Shown one piece after another: positions 11,301 to 18,512 of a DNA stretch of 25,685 nucleotides; position 1 is the first letter of the stretch; each line of letters starts with the position of its first letter. Below the pieces are notes generated by a model. The model was given only the letters and a program-made list of their open reading frames with translations, did not search any database and had not been told where the DNA came from. Made by a program: the position numbers and the translations under genes. The stretch is from an uncultured Prevotella sp. (GTDB lineage Bacteria; Bacteroidota; Bacteroidia; Bacteroidales; Bacteroidaceae): contig CABVDL010000030.1 in the NCBI GenBank assembly GCA_902497035.1, positions 1 through 25,685 of the forward strand. Direction: 5' to 3'.

Positions 11301-13069
11301 TGAAGGAGTGGAGACAGAAGCAGAAAGAAGAGGCCCTAAAGAAACAACAGCTGCCCAAGCGCAAGAACGCGTTCGAAAAGGAGATTGTGCTCAAGCCCGA
11401 CACCACCCTCACGGTGAGCCACAACAAGAAGACCAAGCGCATTCAGGTGCTGGCCAAGACCGAGGACGGAAAGACGTTCAAACTGAAGTTCAAGAAGCTC
11501 GACGGCAACAAGATACGCATCAAGAACAAGGTGGACACCGTCACAAGACTGAAGCTGTCGGTCGTCGCCCTACCCGCCCTTGAGGACAAAAAATGGTACA
11601 AGGTGGCGCAGGCCGTCAGCCGTGTCGCCATGATGGTGCGCTCGGTCAGCGTCAGCTATCGCAACCAGTACGCCATGTCGGTGCCGGGCTTCATGCCCAA
11701 TATCGGCGACGCATTTGGCCAGACGCGCGGCTCCCACGTGCTGTCGCCCGGCCTCGACTTCGCCTTCGGCCTCGTCGACGACGGCTATATCGGCAAGGCG
11801 CAGCGCAACAACTGGCTGCTCAACAACGACAGCGTGGCCACGCCCGCGACGACCAACCTCACCACCGACCTGCAGCTCCGTGCCACGCTCGAGCCCGTGA
11901 AGAACCTGAAGATTGACCTCACGGCAAGCCGCACAGAGACCAAGGCGCGCAGCATACAGTACATGTATGTCGGCAATCCCACCACGCAGACCGGCAACTT
12001 CACCATGACCACCATATCGCTGTCGTCGGCTTTCGAGAGCATGGGAAACGCAAACAACGGCTTCCACTCGAAAACCTTCGAGAAGTTCTGCAACTCTCTT
12101 GAGGGCTTCCGACAGCGGGTTGAGGCCCGATATGCGGGAGCCACCTATCCCGCCGGGACGAGTCTGGCCGGAAAAACCTTTGACGCGGCCAACGGAGGCG
12201 TCAACCCCTACTCTGCCGATGTCATGGTCCCGGCCTTCCTCAGCGCCTACACCAGCATGGGCGGCAACGGACTCGACATATTTCCCTCGCTGACAAGGCT
12301 GCTGCCCAACTGGTCGCTACGCTACAGCGGACTGTCTAACCTGCCATGGTTCCGCGACCATTTCAGGTCGGTCAACATCAACCACAGCTACAAGAGCATA
12401 TATGCCGTAGGCGCCTATCAGAGCTACTCCACATTCGCGTCGCTGTTGGGCGACAACCTCGGCTTCATTACGGATGCCGCCTCCGGCAACCCAATTCCCA
12501 ACTCGATGTTCAACGTCTCAACGGTAAGCATCAACGAGTCGTTCTCTCCGCTCCTCGGTATCGATGTGACATTCCTCAACAACATGACGGCCAAGCTCGA
12601 GTACCGCCAGACCCGCGCACTGTCGTTGTCGATGACAAGCGTCCAGCTTAACGAGGCCCTGAGCAAGGACTGGGTCTTCGGATGGGGCTACCGCATCAAC
12701 AACTTCGACCCCTTCAAGGCCACCAAACGGAAAGCAAAGGGCAAGAGCAACGGCAGCAAAGACAACAGCAGCAACAACAATACGTCACGCAACAACACAG
12801 GAACCAACAACAACCTCAACCTGCGCCTCGACATCTCCTACCGCAAGCAGGCCGCCATCACGCGCGACATCGCCACCTTGCTGTCCAACGCCTCAAGTGG
12901 CAATACAGCCTTCAAGCTGTCGTTCTCAGCTGAATACACGCTGTCGAGACTGCTGTCAATGAGCCTCTATTTCGACCGGCAGACCAACACGCCGTTGCTC
13001 AGCAGCTCCTCCTACCCCACCACAACGCAGGACTATGGACTCAGCATCAAGTTCAGTCTGACGCGATAA
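5393..13069 (+). CDS. sprA: Type IX secretion system outer-membrane translocon SprA (Sov), 2558 aa
   Basis: SprA is the giant outer-membrane beta-barrel through which type IX secretion substrates leave the cell; it is called Sov in Porphyromonas and is needed for gliding in Flavobacterium. The 2558-residue length fits the family (about 2400-2500). An export signal is visible at residues 8-26 (IALLLLAITMVGYAAVSVF). The characteristic SprA block around 190-365 includes GVRIKTQGTAELKFG and EAGNISFPSNSSLFQGASSL, and the chain ends in a barrel-type strand, LSIKFSLTR. Two low-complexity inserts stand out. One is a very charged Lys/Gln/Glu segment at 1917-2065, the other a Lys/Ser/Asn-rich segment at 2442-2474; both could be loops between strands. 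The ATG at 5393 lies 4 bp after the ruvA stop, so expression probably depends on the ruvA promoter. Other T9SS genes are not in the window. Confidence 0.96.
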   Translation: MSIRKRDSIALLLLAITMVGYAAVSVFQVNPQRQSNNTRQASRTATAAPDGKKKGAANANKPRMADVILEEDTIPDSLLHPRWRIQRTTPVTYDDLNPSALDLKTPEGVKYEVTYNDTINRYIIGTRIGQTWLAAPIMMTPEEYLKWSEKHGRDAYFRSKNNEIYQAKGKEKFDFADMHFDLGPAEKIFGPGGVRIKTQGTAELKFGATTKKIDNPSLPVRSRNKTTMDFDQKINFSMNGKVGDKVNMNLNYNTDATFDYDAQNLKLKYDGKEDEIIKLVEAGNISFPSNSSLFQGASSLFGLRTDMQFGKLKLQLVASQKKSTSKSVSSKGGKQYTSFEMDAADYEENRHFFLSQYFHDHYDEGMSKLPNLTTGITINRVEIWVTNKTGNTANTRNIVALTDLGENTTVSNRRWTVTGSPVPANSANTEYEAMANAYSAARDIDQTSTVLDGAGLVGGTDYEKIQSARLLSSSEYTVNTALGYVSLNTALQTDQVLAVAYEYTYGGRTYQVGEFASDNTDASSALFVKSLKNTSNNPSQGNWKLMMKNVYYLASSVEKEKFRLDVKYQSDTAGVYLSYIPEEQVKSQTLIKVLGADRLDNNNKAHPNGYFDYVQGYTVSNGRVFFPAAEPFGSHIYNYLTQHGVSADVARKYSFTELYDSTKTVAKQIAEKDKYLLQGQFRGTQANVISLGAYNVPQGSVVVTAGGVTLTEGSDYSVDYNAGEVTILNQNIIDAGTSINVSLESQSDYSQERKTMFGMNWEYDFSKNFQLSGTFQHLGEQSLTNKVQMGIEPVNNTLVGLNINWKHESQWLTNALDKLPFLHLTQPSQISFTGEFAKLFAGQARGTQDNASYIDDFENTTDKISVLDPTQWSLSSVPSTFAESSDKTTLRSGYNRSQMAWYTIDPLFTRRSSSLTPSHIRGNLEMLSDPYMREVYVRELYPTRDQSSYNGATSTLSVMNIAYYPNERGPYNFNPDLNYDGTLRNPQQHWGGMMRRLDTNDFEQANIEYVEFWLLDPFIHAKEQGETNAGGDLYINLGEVSEDVLHDGKKFYESGLPVDGSQNFTYTQWGKIPNQSTVTYAFATTKGSRAQQDVGFNGLSDQEEQTFDSYQDFLKQIQGKVSQAVFDSIFADPANDDYHYFRGSDYDRMQADILRRYKYINNPQGNSPDNESSPESYSTAYKSMPDVEDINQDYTLNEYEKYYQYHISLRPEDLQVGRNYIVDSRDAAAPLRNGKTGHWTWYLFRVPVDEFERRVGNISDFSSIRFMRMFLTGFQRNVVLRFGSLDLVRGTWRVYTQNLDNGGAQTGTMTTASVSIEENNDKKPVNYVLPPGIKREQDPSQPQLVESNEQALQINVENMSPNESKCVYKNTTIDMRQYKRLQMFVHANAEENNSTDLKDNQLALFIRLGSDYKSNYYEYEIPLKLTPPRSDYNRYVLADCQAVWPEDNMLDIPLSLFTAVKRERNQGRAMGTASFTRPYVAYDADHPNNKITILGNPTLGEVKTMIIGVRNLAGDQKSGEVWVNELRLKEYNNTGGWAANGNLNVQLSDLGNMNVQGRYVSQGFGGLEDGVSSRTQDSQTDFSFTTSMELGKFFPDKAKVSIPVYYSVTKQKTTPKYNPLDTDMELKDALDAAASRQERDSISNIAVTKQTSTNFAVSNARVGIQNKRHPMPYDPANFSFSYSHSHTHNQGETTVYENEDNWAGSFNYNWSPVYKAWEPFKKVKSKSKWMDLPKRLGFNWLPQNVAFNSEMTRNYYELQERDMEASENSALPLTFSEQFLWNREFQLRWDFTKNLHMNFQSATHAQIEEPYTPVNKDRYPDRYSAWKDSVWTSIRHLGTPLDYQQTFTLSYQPPINLIPIFSWVRTDANYSATYNWVRGTELEDGSSLGNTISNNRQLTLNGNFDLVRLYNMVPFLKKANERFDRNTQKSAAQRQREKRQRDQAKAKQQTEEKAIREQAVKDGKDADTAVKEWRQKQKEEALKKQQLPKRKNAFEKEIVLKPDTTLTVSHNKKTKRIQVLAKTEDGKTFKLKFKKLDGNKIRIKNKVDTVTRLKLSVVALPALEDKKWYKVAQAVSRVAMMVRSVSVSYRNQYAMSVPGFMPNIGDAFGQTRGSHVLSPGLDFAFGLVDDGYIGKAQRNNWLLNNDSVATPATTNLTTDLQLRATLEPVKNLKIDLTASRTETKARSIQYMYVGNPTTQTGNFTMTTISLSSAFESMGNANNGFHSKTFEKFCNSLEGFRQRVEARYAGATYPAGTSLAGKTFDAANGGVNPYSADVMVPAFLSAYTSMGGNGLDIFPSLTRLLPNWSLRYSGLSNLPWFRDHFRSVNINHSYKSIYAVGAYQSYSTFASLLGDNLGFITDAASGNPIPNSMFNVSTVSINESFSPLLGIDVTFLNNMTAKLEYRQTRALSLSMTSVQLNEALSKDWVFGWGYRINNFDPFKATKRKAKGKSNGSKDNSSNNNTSRNNTGTNNNLNLRLDISYRKQAAITRDIATLLSNASSGNTAFKLSFSAEYTLSRLLSMSLYFDRQTNTPLLSSSSYPTTTQDYGLSIKFSLTR

Positions 13070-13077
13070 GCATTATG

Positions 13078-13108
13078 GCCTGCACTTAAAAGTTAAGTCG
13101 GCGCAGGC
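13078..13108 (+). terminator. Hairpin just after sprA, possible terminator or 3'-end structure
   Basis: Outer arms GCCTGC (13078-13083) and GCAGGC (13103-13108) enclose a perfect inner stem, ACTTAA/TTAAGT with an AAG loop, leaving a four-base CGGC bulge on the right. It begins 9 bp after the sprA stop. No T run follows directly; the first is at about 13123-13128. It is therefore not a classic intrinsic terminator. Confidence 0.35.
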
Positions 13109-13130
13109 AACATAACCGCAACTTTTTTAT

Positions 13131-13138
13131 TAACTTTG
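13131..13138 (+). promoter_or_regulatory. Bacteroidetes-type -7 promoter box for the PIF1-like helicase gene
   Basis: TAACTTTG matches the TAnnTTTG -7 consensus exactly, and the start of transcription would fall near 13145. No TTTG -33 element lies at the usual distance. The box indicates that the helicase gene has its own promoter after sprA, and it rules out an upstream in-frame TTG (13136) as the start codon. Confidence 0.45.
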
Positions 13139-13183
13139 CATTTAAATAACAGCAATCGCTTAAAAAACAAGGCATACAAGCTT

Positions 13184-15079
13184 ATGCAGGCAAACAAGGA
13201 ACTTAGTGAGGCATGGGATTTTGTCGAGCATACCGGCACCAGCATCTTCCTGACTGGAAAGGCAGGAACGGGCAAGACCACGTTCTTGCGAACCGTGCGC
13301 GCGCAGTCTTCCAAGCGCATGATTGTCGTTGCGCCTACCGGCGTGGCGGCCATCAATGCGGGTGGAGTCACCATTCACTCGTTCTTCCAGCTGCCTCTTT
13401 CTCCTTACATCCCGGGCGCAACCATCCGCGAGCGCTTCGATTTCAGCAAGGAGAAGCGCCGCATCATCTCGTCGCTCGACATGCTGGTCATTGACGAGAT
13501 ATCCATGGTAAGGGCCGATTTGCTCGATGCCGTCGATTTTGTGTTACGCCGTTACCGCGACCGTACACAGCCTTTCGGCGGACTGCAACTGCTGATGATT
13601 GGAGACCTGCAGCAGCTCACACCCGTCATCCGCCCTGACGACGAGGAGACCCTCAGCAAATACTACGATACGCCTTACTTCTTTGGAAGTAAGGCCCTGG
13701 CGCAAATCAGCTACGTCACCATACAGCTTACCCACGTCTATCGGCAGCAGGACGAGGCCTTTATCACGCTGCTCAACCACATACGTGACGGCCATCCGTC
13801 GGCCGAGGACCTCAACATGCTCAACGCCCGATGCAACCCCGCGTTCATTCCAAAGCCTGAGCAAGGCTACATACGGCTGACCACGCACAACCGCCTGGCC
13901 GACAACTACAACGAGAATGAGCTGAGCAAGCTGCCGGGCAAGCGCCACGTGTTCAAGGCCGAGGTGCAGGGCGACTTCCCCACCACCAGCTGCCCGGCCG
14001 AAGAAGACCTGCAACTGAAGGAGGGCGCGCAGGTGATGTTTCTAAAGAACGACCCGTCCCATCGGTTCTACAACGGCAAAATAGGACACGTCGTGTCAAT
14101 AGACGAGAAAGGAATCGGCGTGAGATGCACCGGCGAAAAAGACGTTATCAACGTCGATAAGGACGTTTGGGAAAACACAAAATACACCATCAACCCCACC
14201 ACAAAAACCATTGAGTCGAAAGTGCAGGGCACATTCACGCAATACCCTCTGCGCCTGGCGTGGGCCATTACCATCCACAAGAGCCAGGGACTTACCTTTG
14301 AGCATGCCATCATCGACGCGGGGCTTTCCTTCGCGTCAGGGCAGGTGTATGTCGCCCTAAGCCGCTGCAAGAGCCTCGAGGGACTTGTGCTGGCCTCACG
14401 CATCGGCTTTTCCAACATCTTCAACGACAGCCGTGTGGCCAGCTACATCAGCCATCAGCAAGTGGCCGCTGAAGAGAGCATCAGCCAATTGCCACAACTC
14501 AAGGAGAACTACTTCCGACAGCAGCTGACCGACCTGTTCCTCTTCTCACGTCTCTACGACAGTCTGCAGCTGCTCTACCACACCATCGTGGAGTTCTTCC
14601 ACGGCTATCCGAGGCTGACCGACCTCTACCGCACGACGATGGAACAAATCAACAAGGAGGTGATGACGGTGTCGCTGAAATGGCGCAACGTCATCCTGCG
14701 CATGCCCGCTGAGCAGCTGCACCGTGACGAAACGCTGCTGCGCGTCAGGCGAAGCGCCGACTACTTTGCCACAGCGCTGAAAAAGCAGTTGCCTGTGCTT
14801 TTAGAGAAAACCAAGGGTGTGAGGGGCAAAAACAAGAAAGGCCTTGAGCAGCTTGACGAGCGCTACAAGGACTTCCAGCTGCAATACCTCGCCAAGGAGA
14901 GGCTGCTTGACCAGATGGCCGACAAGACCTTCAGCGTGGGTGTCTATCTGAAGGCCAAGCAAGAGACCATGCTCGACGCCATGGACCGCGTCAATCCGGG
15001 CAAGCAGAAACGCCAGGGTACAAGGAAGACCGCAGGCAATAAAGCGGTCACCAGCGACGACCTTGACGGCATCATGTAG
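13184..15079 (+). CDS. PIF1-like superfamily 1 DNA helicase (AAA ATPase), 631 aa
   Basis: This is an ATP-driven DNA helicase of the PIF1/RecD-like group, probably acting in replication or repair. Residues below are counted from the ATG at 13184. Walker A is GKAGTGKT (25-32), followed by APTGVAAINAGGVTIHSFF (50-68). Walker B is VIDEISMVRADLL (from about 102) and motif III is MIGDLQQLTPVI. The C-terminal helicase motif AITIHKSQGLTFEHAII and then VYVALSRCKSLEGLVL lie around 361-402. The last 230 residues are charged and helical-looking; a C-terminal HTH or HRDC-type domain is possible but not clear. The open frame extends back to a TTG at 13136, but that codon lies inside the promoter box, so ATG 13184 is chosen. 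The SprT-like gene follows after 35 bp and is probably co-transcribed. Confidence 0.9.
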   Translation: MQANKELSEAWDFVEHTGTSIFLTGKAGTGKTTFLRTVRAQSSKRMIVVAPTGVAAINAGGVTIHSFFQLPLSPYIPGATIRERFDFSKEKRRIISSLDMLVIDEISMVRADLLDAVDFVLRRYRDRTQPFGGLQLLMIGDLQQLTPVIRPDDEETLSKYYDTPYFFGSKALAQISYVTIQLTHVYRQQDEAFITLLNHIRDGHPSAEDLNMLNARCNPAFIPKPEQGYIRLTTHNRLADNYNENELSKLPGKRHVFKAEVQGDFPTTSCPAEEDLQLKEGAQVMFLKNDPSHRFYNGKIGHVVSIDEKGIGVRCTGEKDVINVDKDVWENTKYTINPTTKTIESKVQGTFTQYPLRLAWAITIHKSQGLTFEHAIIDAGLSFASGQVYVALSRCKSLEGLVLASRIGFSNIFNDSRVASYISHQQVAAEESISQLPQLKENYFRQQLTDLFLFSRLYDSLQLLYHTIVEFFHGYPRLTDLYRTTMEQINKEVMTVSLKWRNVILRMPAEQLHRDETLLRVRRSADYFATALKKQLPVLLEKTKGVRGKNKKGLEQLDERYKDFQLQYLAKERLLDQMADKTFSVGVYLKAKQETMLDAMDRVNPGKQKRQGTRKTAGNKAVTSDDLDGIM

Positions 15080-15114
15080 GCAAGAACATTTGCAAATAGA
15101 GGAAGCAAGACTAT

Positions 15115-15798
15115 ATGCAAATCGACATACAATGGCTGAGGGACAATTTCAGGACCCTCAACGCCCGCTACTTCGACGGCTGCCTGCCCGAGCCGCGCTT
15201 CTATATCGGCCGCTCAAAAACACGCTTAGGGTCGCTTTCCTACAGGCGCGGACTTGTTTGGGGACGCAAGCCATTCTTTCAGTCAGGCATCGTCGTGAGA
15301 GGCGGCGGCGAGGCTTTCACACTCACCTTAAGCAACTATTTCGACCAGACCGAATACCAGTTCCGCAACGTGCTGCTCCATGAGATGATTCACCTGAGCA
15401 TCGCTGCCAGTGGCGTGAGGGACACGTCATCCCACGGCGTTGTGTTCCGCGGCATGATGCAGCGGCTCAACCGCGACGGCTGGGACATCCGGGTCACCAC
15501 GCCGATGAACGGAACGCCGAAGGCCTATACCGGCTCGGACAATGTCATCCGGCAGTACCTCATTCTCGGCATCATCATGGACAACGGCAAGCATTTCCTG
15601 TCCTCGGTCAATCCGAGGTTTGCCCGCAGCCTCAACCTCAGGCTGCAGACCTTGCCACATCTGAGGCAATACGGCTGGTTTACCACCTCCGACCGCTGGT
15701 TTGAGGACTTCCCCAAAGTGCGCTCGCTGCGGGGGCGCCCCGTCAGCACGGCCGTCTATCACGACAAGACGGCCGCCATGCAACCCGTAAAAGTCTGA
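15115..15798 (+). CDS. SprT-like zinc metalloprotease-domain protein, 227 aa
   Basis: The protein belongs to the SprT-like family, whose eukaryotic member Spartan degrades proteins crosslinked to DNA; bacterial members are largely uncharacterised. The zinc site is visible: HEMIH at residues 89-93 gives two His ligands and the catalytic Glu, and the His of SSHGVVFRGMM (about 107) is the likely third ligand. The N-terminus, WLRDNFRTLNARYFDGCLPE, matches the usual SprT opening. The C-terminal 80 residues contain no cysteine, so the zinc ribbon of many SprT proteins is absent. The ATG at 15115 has no better in-frame alternative. Position behind the PIF1-like helicase suggests a shared role in DNA repair, which is inference. 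Its stop lies 12 bp from the stop of a convergent gene. Confidence 0.85.
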   Translation: MQIDIQWLRDNFRTLNARYFDGCLPEPRFYIGRSKTRLGSLSYRRGLVWGRKPFFQSGIVVRGGGEAFTLTLSNYFDQTEYQFRNVLLHEMIHLSIAASGVRDTSSHGVVFRGMMQRLNRDGWDIRVTTPMNGTPKAYTGSDNVIRQYLILGIIMDNGKHFLSSVNPRFARSLNLRLQTLPHLRQYGWFTTSDRWFEDFPKVRSLRGRPVSTAVYHDKTAAMQPVKV

Positions 15799-15810
15799 GC
15801 CAGCCCATTG

Positions 15811-18009
15811 TCATTCCACATCAACCTCGTCGAGGAAGAACCATGCGGGATAGCCCACACCATAATGCCACGACGGGCAGAGGCCGATGGTCTTGACCAC
15901 CACACGGAGATAGCGGGCACTCACTGATTGCGGTGCGGTCACCGTACCCTTGACAAACTTCACCCGGTTGTCCCGGTCCTCTGGAAAGACGTGAGAACCC
16001 AAAAGCTTATAGTTTTTGTTGTCGGCCGAGTAATAATAGGTAACACTCTTTGGAAGCAAGACCCACGCACCCAGCTGGTGAAGGAAATCGGTGGAGACGG
16101 AGGTGAACGTCTTCTCGCTGCCCATATCCAACGTGAAGTCGGCATCCTTGCCTTCCCATCCTACCCAGCTTTCCACATACGACGTGCCGCCATAGAGGCC
16201 GTCGGTGAGGGCCTTGTCGGCAATGGGGCGATAGCGCCCGGCCGGAGGATTGTTCCAAGTCACGCTGGCTCCCGCAGCCTTGTTGGTGTTGGCACGTGGC
16301 AGGTAGCGTTGGCGGTAGAGGGCGCAGTAGTCATCGACCAGATTGTCGCGCTCATTGAGCAGACACACCTTGTAGCGGTCGGCACGCGACTGGAACGTCT
16401 TCAGCAGACAGGCCACGCTGTCGGCATCCTCTCCTGTGCGCGTACGAGCTATTTCCAACTGACTGTATTGCAGGGGAAGCCGCGCTATCTGCACGCGGCG
16501 GAGCATGGCAGAGTCGCTGGCCACCAGCTGTTCGGCACGGTCGAAAAGTTGGTTGTAGGCCTTCACACACGCATCATTGAGCATGCCGTCCTTATGGCTG
16601 ATAGGCGAGTCGTAAATCCACAGCGGCACACGCGAGGCGAGCAATGCACCCTGTTGCAGCTTCAGATACTGATAGAGCTCGGGCGCCGCCTTGCCGTAGT
16701 AGCCATTGAGGAATACCCGCATCAGCGAGTCGGTGTCGGCCTCGGGGTTCCACATCAGCTTGCCAATCATGTAGGCGCGCAGCTCAGAGAAGTCGGTGCC
16801 CAACTGCCCGTTGACCTGCTCGAAGACCATCCTCACATGGTTTCGCTTGAAGAGTTGCAGGTTAGGCTGCAGGACATGGAAGTTGGGGAATGGGGCTATC
16901 ATATTGTCGAAGTTGATGCCGTAATCCCAAACGAAGATGTTGTCTGATATTCGGCTCCACCCGGTGATGGCCTTAACAAAGTCCCTGCCGGAGGCATTGT
17001 CGGTTAGCGGCACCTCACGTTTGCAGTCGATGTCGCAGAGCATGATGTTCACGTTGGGCAGCGGCTTCACGTGTTTCGGCGGCTGCATGCTGTAGAGATA
17101 GGCCAGCGTTGAGAACTGCTTGTCGGGGAACCGGCGCGCCAGCTTGTTGACGAAGCGTATGAGATTGCCCGACGGCGACCCCTCGATGCTGTCCACCGCC
17201 CTGCACTGCGGACACTGGCAGTAGGTGTTGTTGCCGTCGTTCTGGCTCACACTCATCATCGTGCATTGCGGATTGGCCTTAAAGATGGAGTCTATCTTCT
17301 GGCATGCGGCCTCGAATACCTCAGGGTTGGTGAGGCACCACTGGCTGTGGTCGCCCGGCCTTCGCTGTCCGTTGAGGAAAGAATACCATTCCGGGTGAGC
17401 CTTTCCATACCGCGAGGCCGGCAGCAGCCGGTTGAACGTGTGCACCCACAAGTCACCCGCAAACACCTCCTCGTGGGTGTTGAGCCGATACCAGTCGGTG
17501 TAGTCAGCATCCTGCGTGCCGTAGCTCTGGGTCTGGCGGAAGCTGAAAGCAGGGCTGTCTGTCAGGTGTATGGAGGGCAAAGTGACAGTCTTCAGACTTG
17601 GACACGACCAAGTGAAAGCCGCCCAGTAGTTCACGCCGAGATACTGTTCGAGCAGTGTTGCCACGCCGTATATCACACCCCGGTCTCTGCCCGACCGTAT
17701 GGTGAGCGTTCCCGGGACGCAGTCTATGCGGAAGCCGCCCGCCGGGAGGCCGGTTCCGTCGGTCAGCAGCCTCACGGCAGGTCCCTTGACGGTGGCTGGG
17801 GACGATGCGCGCTCGGGCAGCCTCGTGCCCGAGATGCGGCCGACAAACTTGTTCAAAAGTTCCGCCGCCCGTTGCGACAGGGTGTCTCCGGGCTGGCACA
17901 CAATGGTGGCCTTGGGCTTTCCTTTGCTCACAAGAGTCATCTGACCCCTGGCCGGCATTGCCAGAACAAGGCAACACAGGATAAGGAAGTTTCTCAATAA
18001 CAGTGTCAT
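15811..18009 (-). CDS. DUF4838 (GH163-like) secreted glycoside hydrolase with C-terminal discoidin-like domain, 732 aa
   Basis: This is a predicted exported carbohydrate-active enzyme. DUF4838 proteins were, as I recall, reclassified as family GH163, whose characterised members act on complex N-glycans; the substrate here is not proven. A signal peptide is clear (LLLRNFLILCCLVLAMPARG, ending about residue 22). Next comes a GH20-like N-terminal domain with RSGRDRGVIYGVATLLEQYL (106-125). The DUF4838 hallmark SQNDG (255-259) plus YCQCPQC (263-269) and NLIRFVNKLARRFPDKQF follow. From about 595 a discoidin (F5/8 type C)-like domain begins with ADKALTDGLYGG and WVGWEGKDADFTLDMG. No SusCD pair or regulator is adjacent. 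It is the last of three minus-strand genes spaced by about 20 bp, probably one transcript with the small protein gene and the serine ammonia-lyase gene. Confidence 0.85.
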   Translation of the reverse strand: MTLLLRNFLILCCLVLAMPARGQMTLVSKGKPKATIVCQPGDTLSQRAAELLNKFVGRISGTRLPERASSPATVKGPAVRLLTDGTGLPAGGFRIDCVPGTLTIRSGRDRGVIYGVATLLEQYLGVNYWAAFTWSCPSLKTVTLPSIHLTDSPAFSFRQTQSYGTQDADYTDWYRLNTHEEVFAGDLWVHTFNRLLPASRYGKAHPEWYSFLNGQRRPGDHSQWCLTNPEVFEAACQKIDSIFKANPQCTMMSVSQNDGNNTYCQCPQCRAVDSIEGSPSGNLIRFVNKLARRFPDKQFSTLAYLYSMQPPKHVKPLPNVNIMLCDIDCKREVPLTDNASGRDFVKAITGWSRISDNIFVWDYGINFDNMIAPFPNFHVLQPNLQLFKRNHVRMVFEQVNGQLGTDFSELRAYMIGKLMWNPEADTDSLMRVFLNGYYGKAAPELYQYLKLQQGALLASRVPLWIYDSPISHKDGMLNDACVKAYNQLFDRAEQLVASDSAMLRRVQIARLPLQYSQLEIARTRTGEDADSVACLLKTFQSRADRYKVCLLNERDNLVDDYCALYRQRYLPRANTNKAAGASVTWNNPPAGRYRPIADKALTDGLYGGTSYVESWVGWEGKDADFTLDMGSEKTFTSVSTDFLHQLGAWVLLPKSVTYYYSADNKNYKLLGSHVFPEDRDNRVKFVKGTVTAPQSVSARYLRVVVKTIGLCPSWHYGVGYPAWFFLDEVDVE

Positions 18010-18029
18010 ATAGGAATGGTTTTTAGTCT

Positions 18030-18491
18030 TTATTTGGCAGAGGGAACATTATTGGCAGAGGGAACAAATTCCTCCACACGCTGCACGAGGGTGTCGCCGC
18101 GCTGGGAGACCCAGAAGGCGACTCGCACCACATGCCCGATGTCGGCACTGCCTTTCACGCGCAAGTGGCGGGCCTTGCCAAACGTGAGGGTGTCACGGCG
18201 GCTGGGATAGCTCAACAGCTGCAGCTGGCGGCGGGTGGAGCCCTCGCCCACGAAGAAGATGTCGGCGGAGTCCCTGACGGGAGCCGCCTTGCGCGCCAGT
18301 GCGGCCTGTCGGGCGAGCGCGGCCGTGTCCGGCGGATAAAACTCTGATGCCGCTACGGTGTCACCAGGATTGTCTTTCGGCGCCATCTTGCAAGCCGCAG
18401 GGAACAACAGCGGCACCGCCACCACTAAAGGCAATGACAGCCTCCATGCCAGCTGCCTCATGTGAGGATGCTCATCAAACAGCGATTTCAT
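18030..18491 (-). CDS. Small predicted secreted protein or lipoprotein of unknown function, 153 aa
   Basis: I do not recognise this protein. It has an N-terminal export signal: from Met11 the sequence reads MRQLAWRLSLPLVVAVPLLF, then PAAC. Cys34 could be lipidated, but Pro at -3 departs from the usual L-A/S-G/A-C lipobox, so the anchor is uncertain. Met11 (18461) may be the true start. The mature part has an Ala/Arg-rich stretch (AALARQAALARKAAPVRD-like) and a beta-rich end (ADIGHVVRVAFWVSQRGDTL). The last residues, VPSANN then VPSAK, come from an 18-bp tandem duplication. The gene sits 21 bp after the serine ammonia-lyase stop and 20 bp before the glycosidase start, so it is probably in their operon. 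A partner role for the exported glycosidase is conceivable but unsupported. Confidence 0.7.
   Translation of the reverse strand: MKSLFDEHPHMRQLAWRLSLPLVVAVPLLFPAACKMAPKDNPGDTVAASEFYPPDTAALARQAALARKAAPVRDSADIFFVGEGSTRRQLQLLSYPSRRDTLTFGKARHLRVKGSADIGHVVRVAFWVSQRGDTLVQRVEEFVPSANNVPSAK
18034..18066 (-). repeat. Two 15-bp direct copies (period 18) at the 3' end of the small secreted protein gene
   Basis: TTGGCAGAGGGAACA occurs at 18034-18048 and again at 18052-18066. The 18-bp period preserves frame, so the repeat adds one extra VPSANN unit before the final VPSAK. It looks like a recent replication-slippage duplication. Confidence 0.85.
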
Positions 18492-18512
18492 GCTTTACTC
18501 CTTATTATTATA

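Noticed and set aside
15799..15810. Search for a bidirectional terminator between the convergent sprT-like and glycosidase genes
   Set aside because: Only 12 bp separate the stops and no stem-loop is visible there.
15928..16947. Open frame of 339 codons opposite the DUF4838 glycosidase gene
   Set aside because: No domain signal, and it lies entirely within a clear gene on the other strand.
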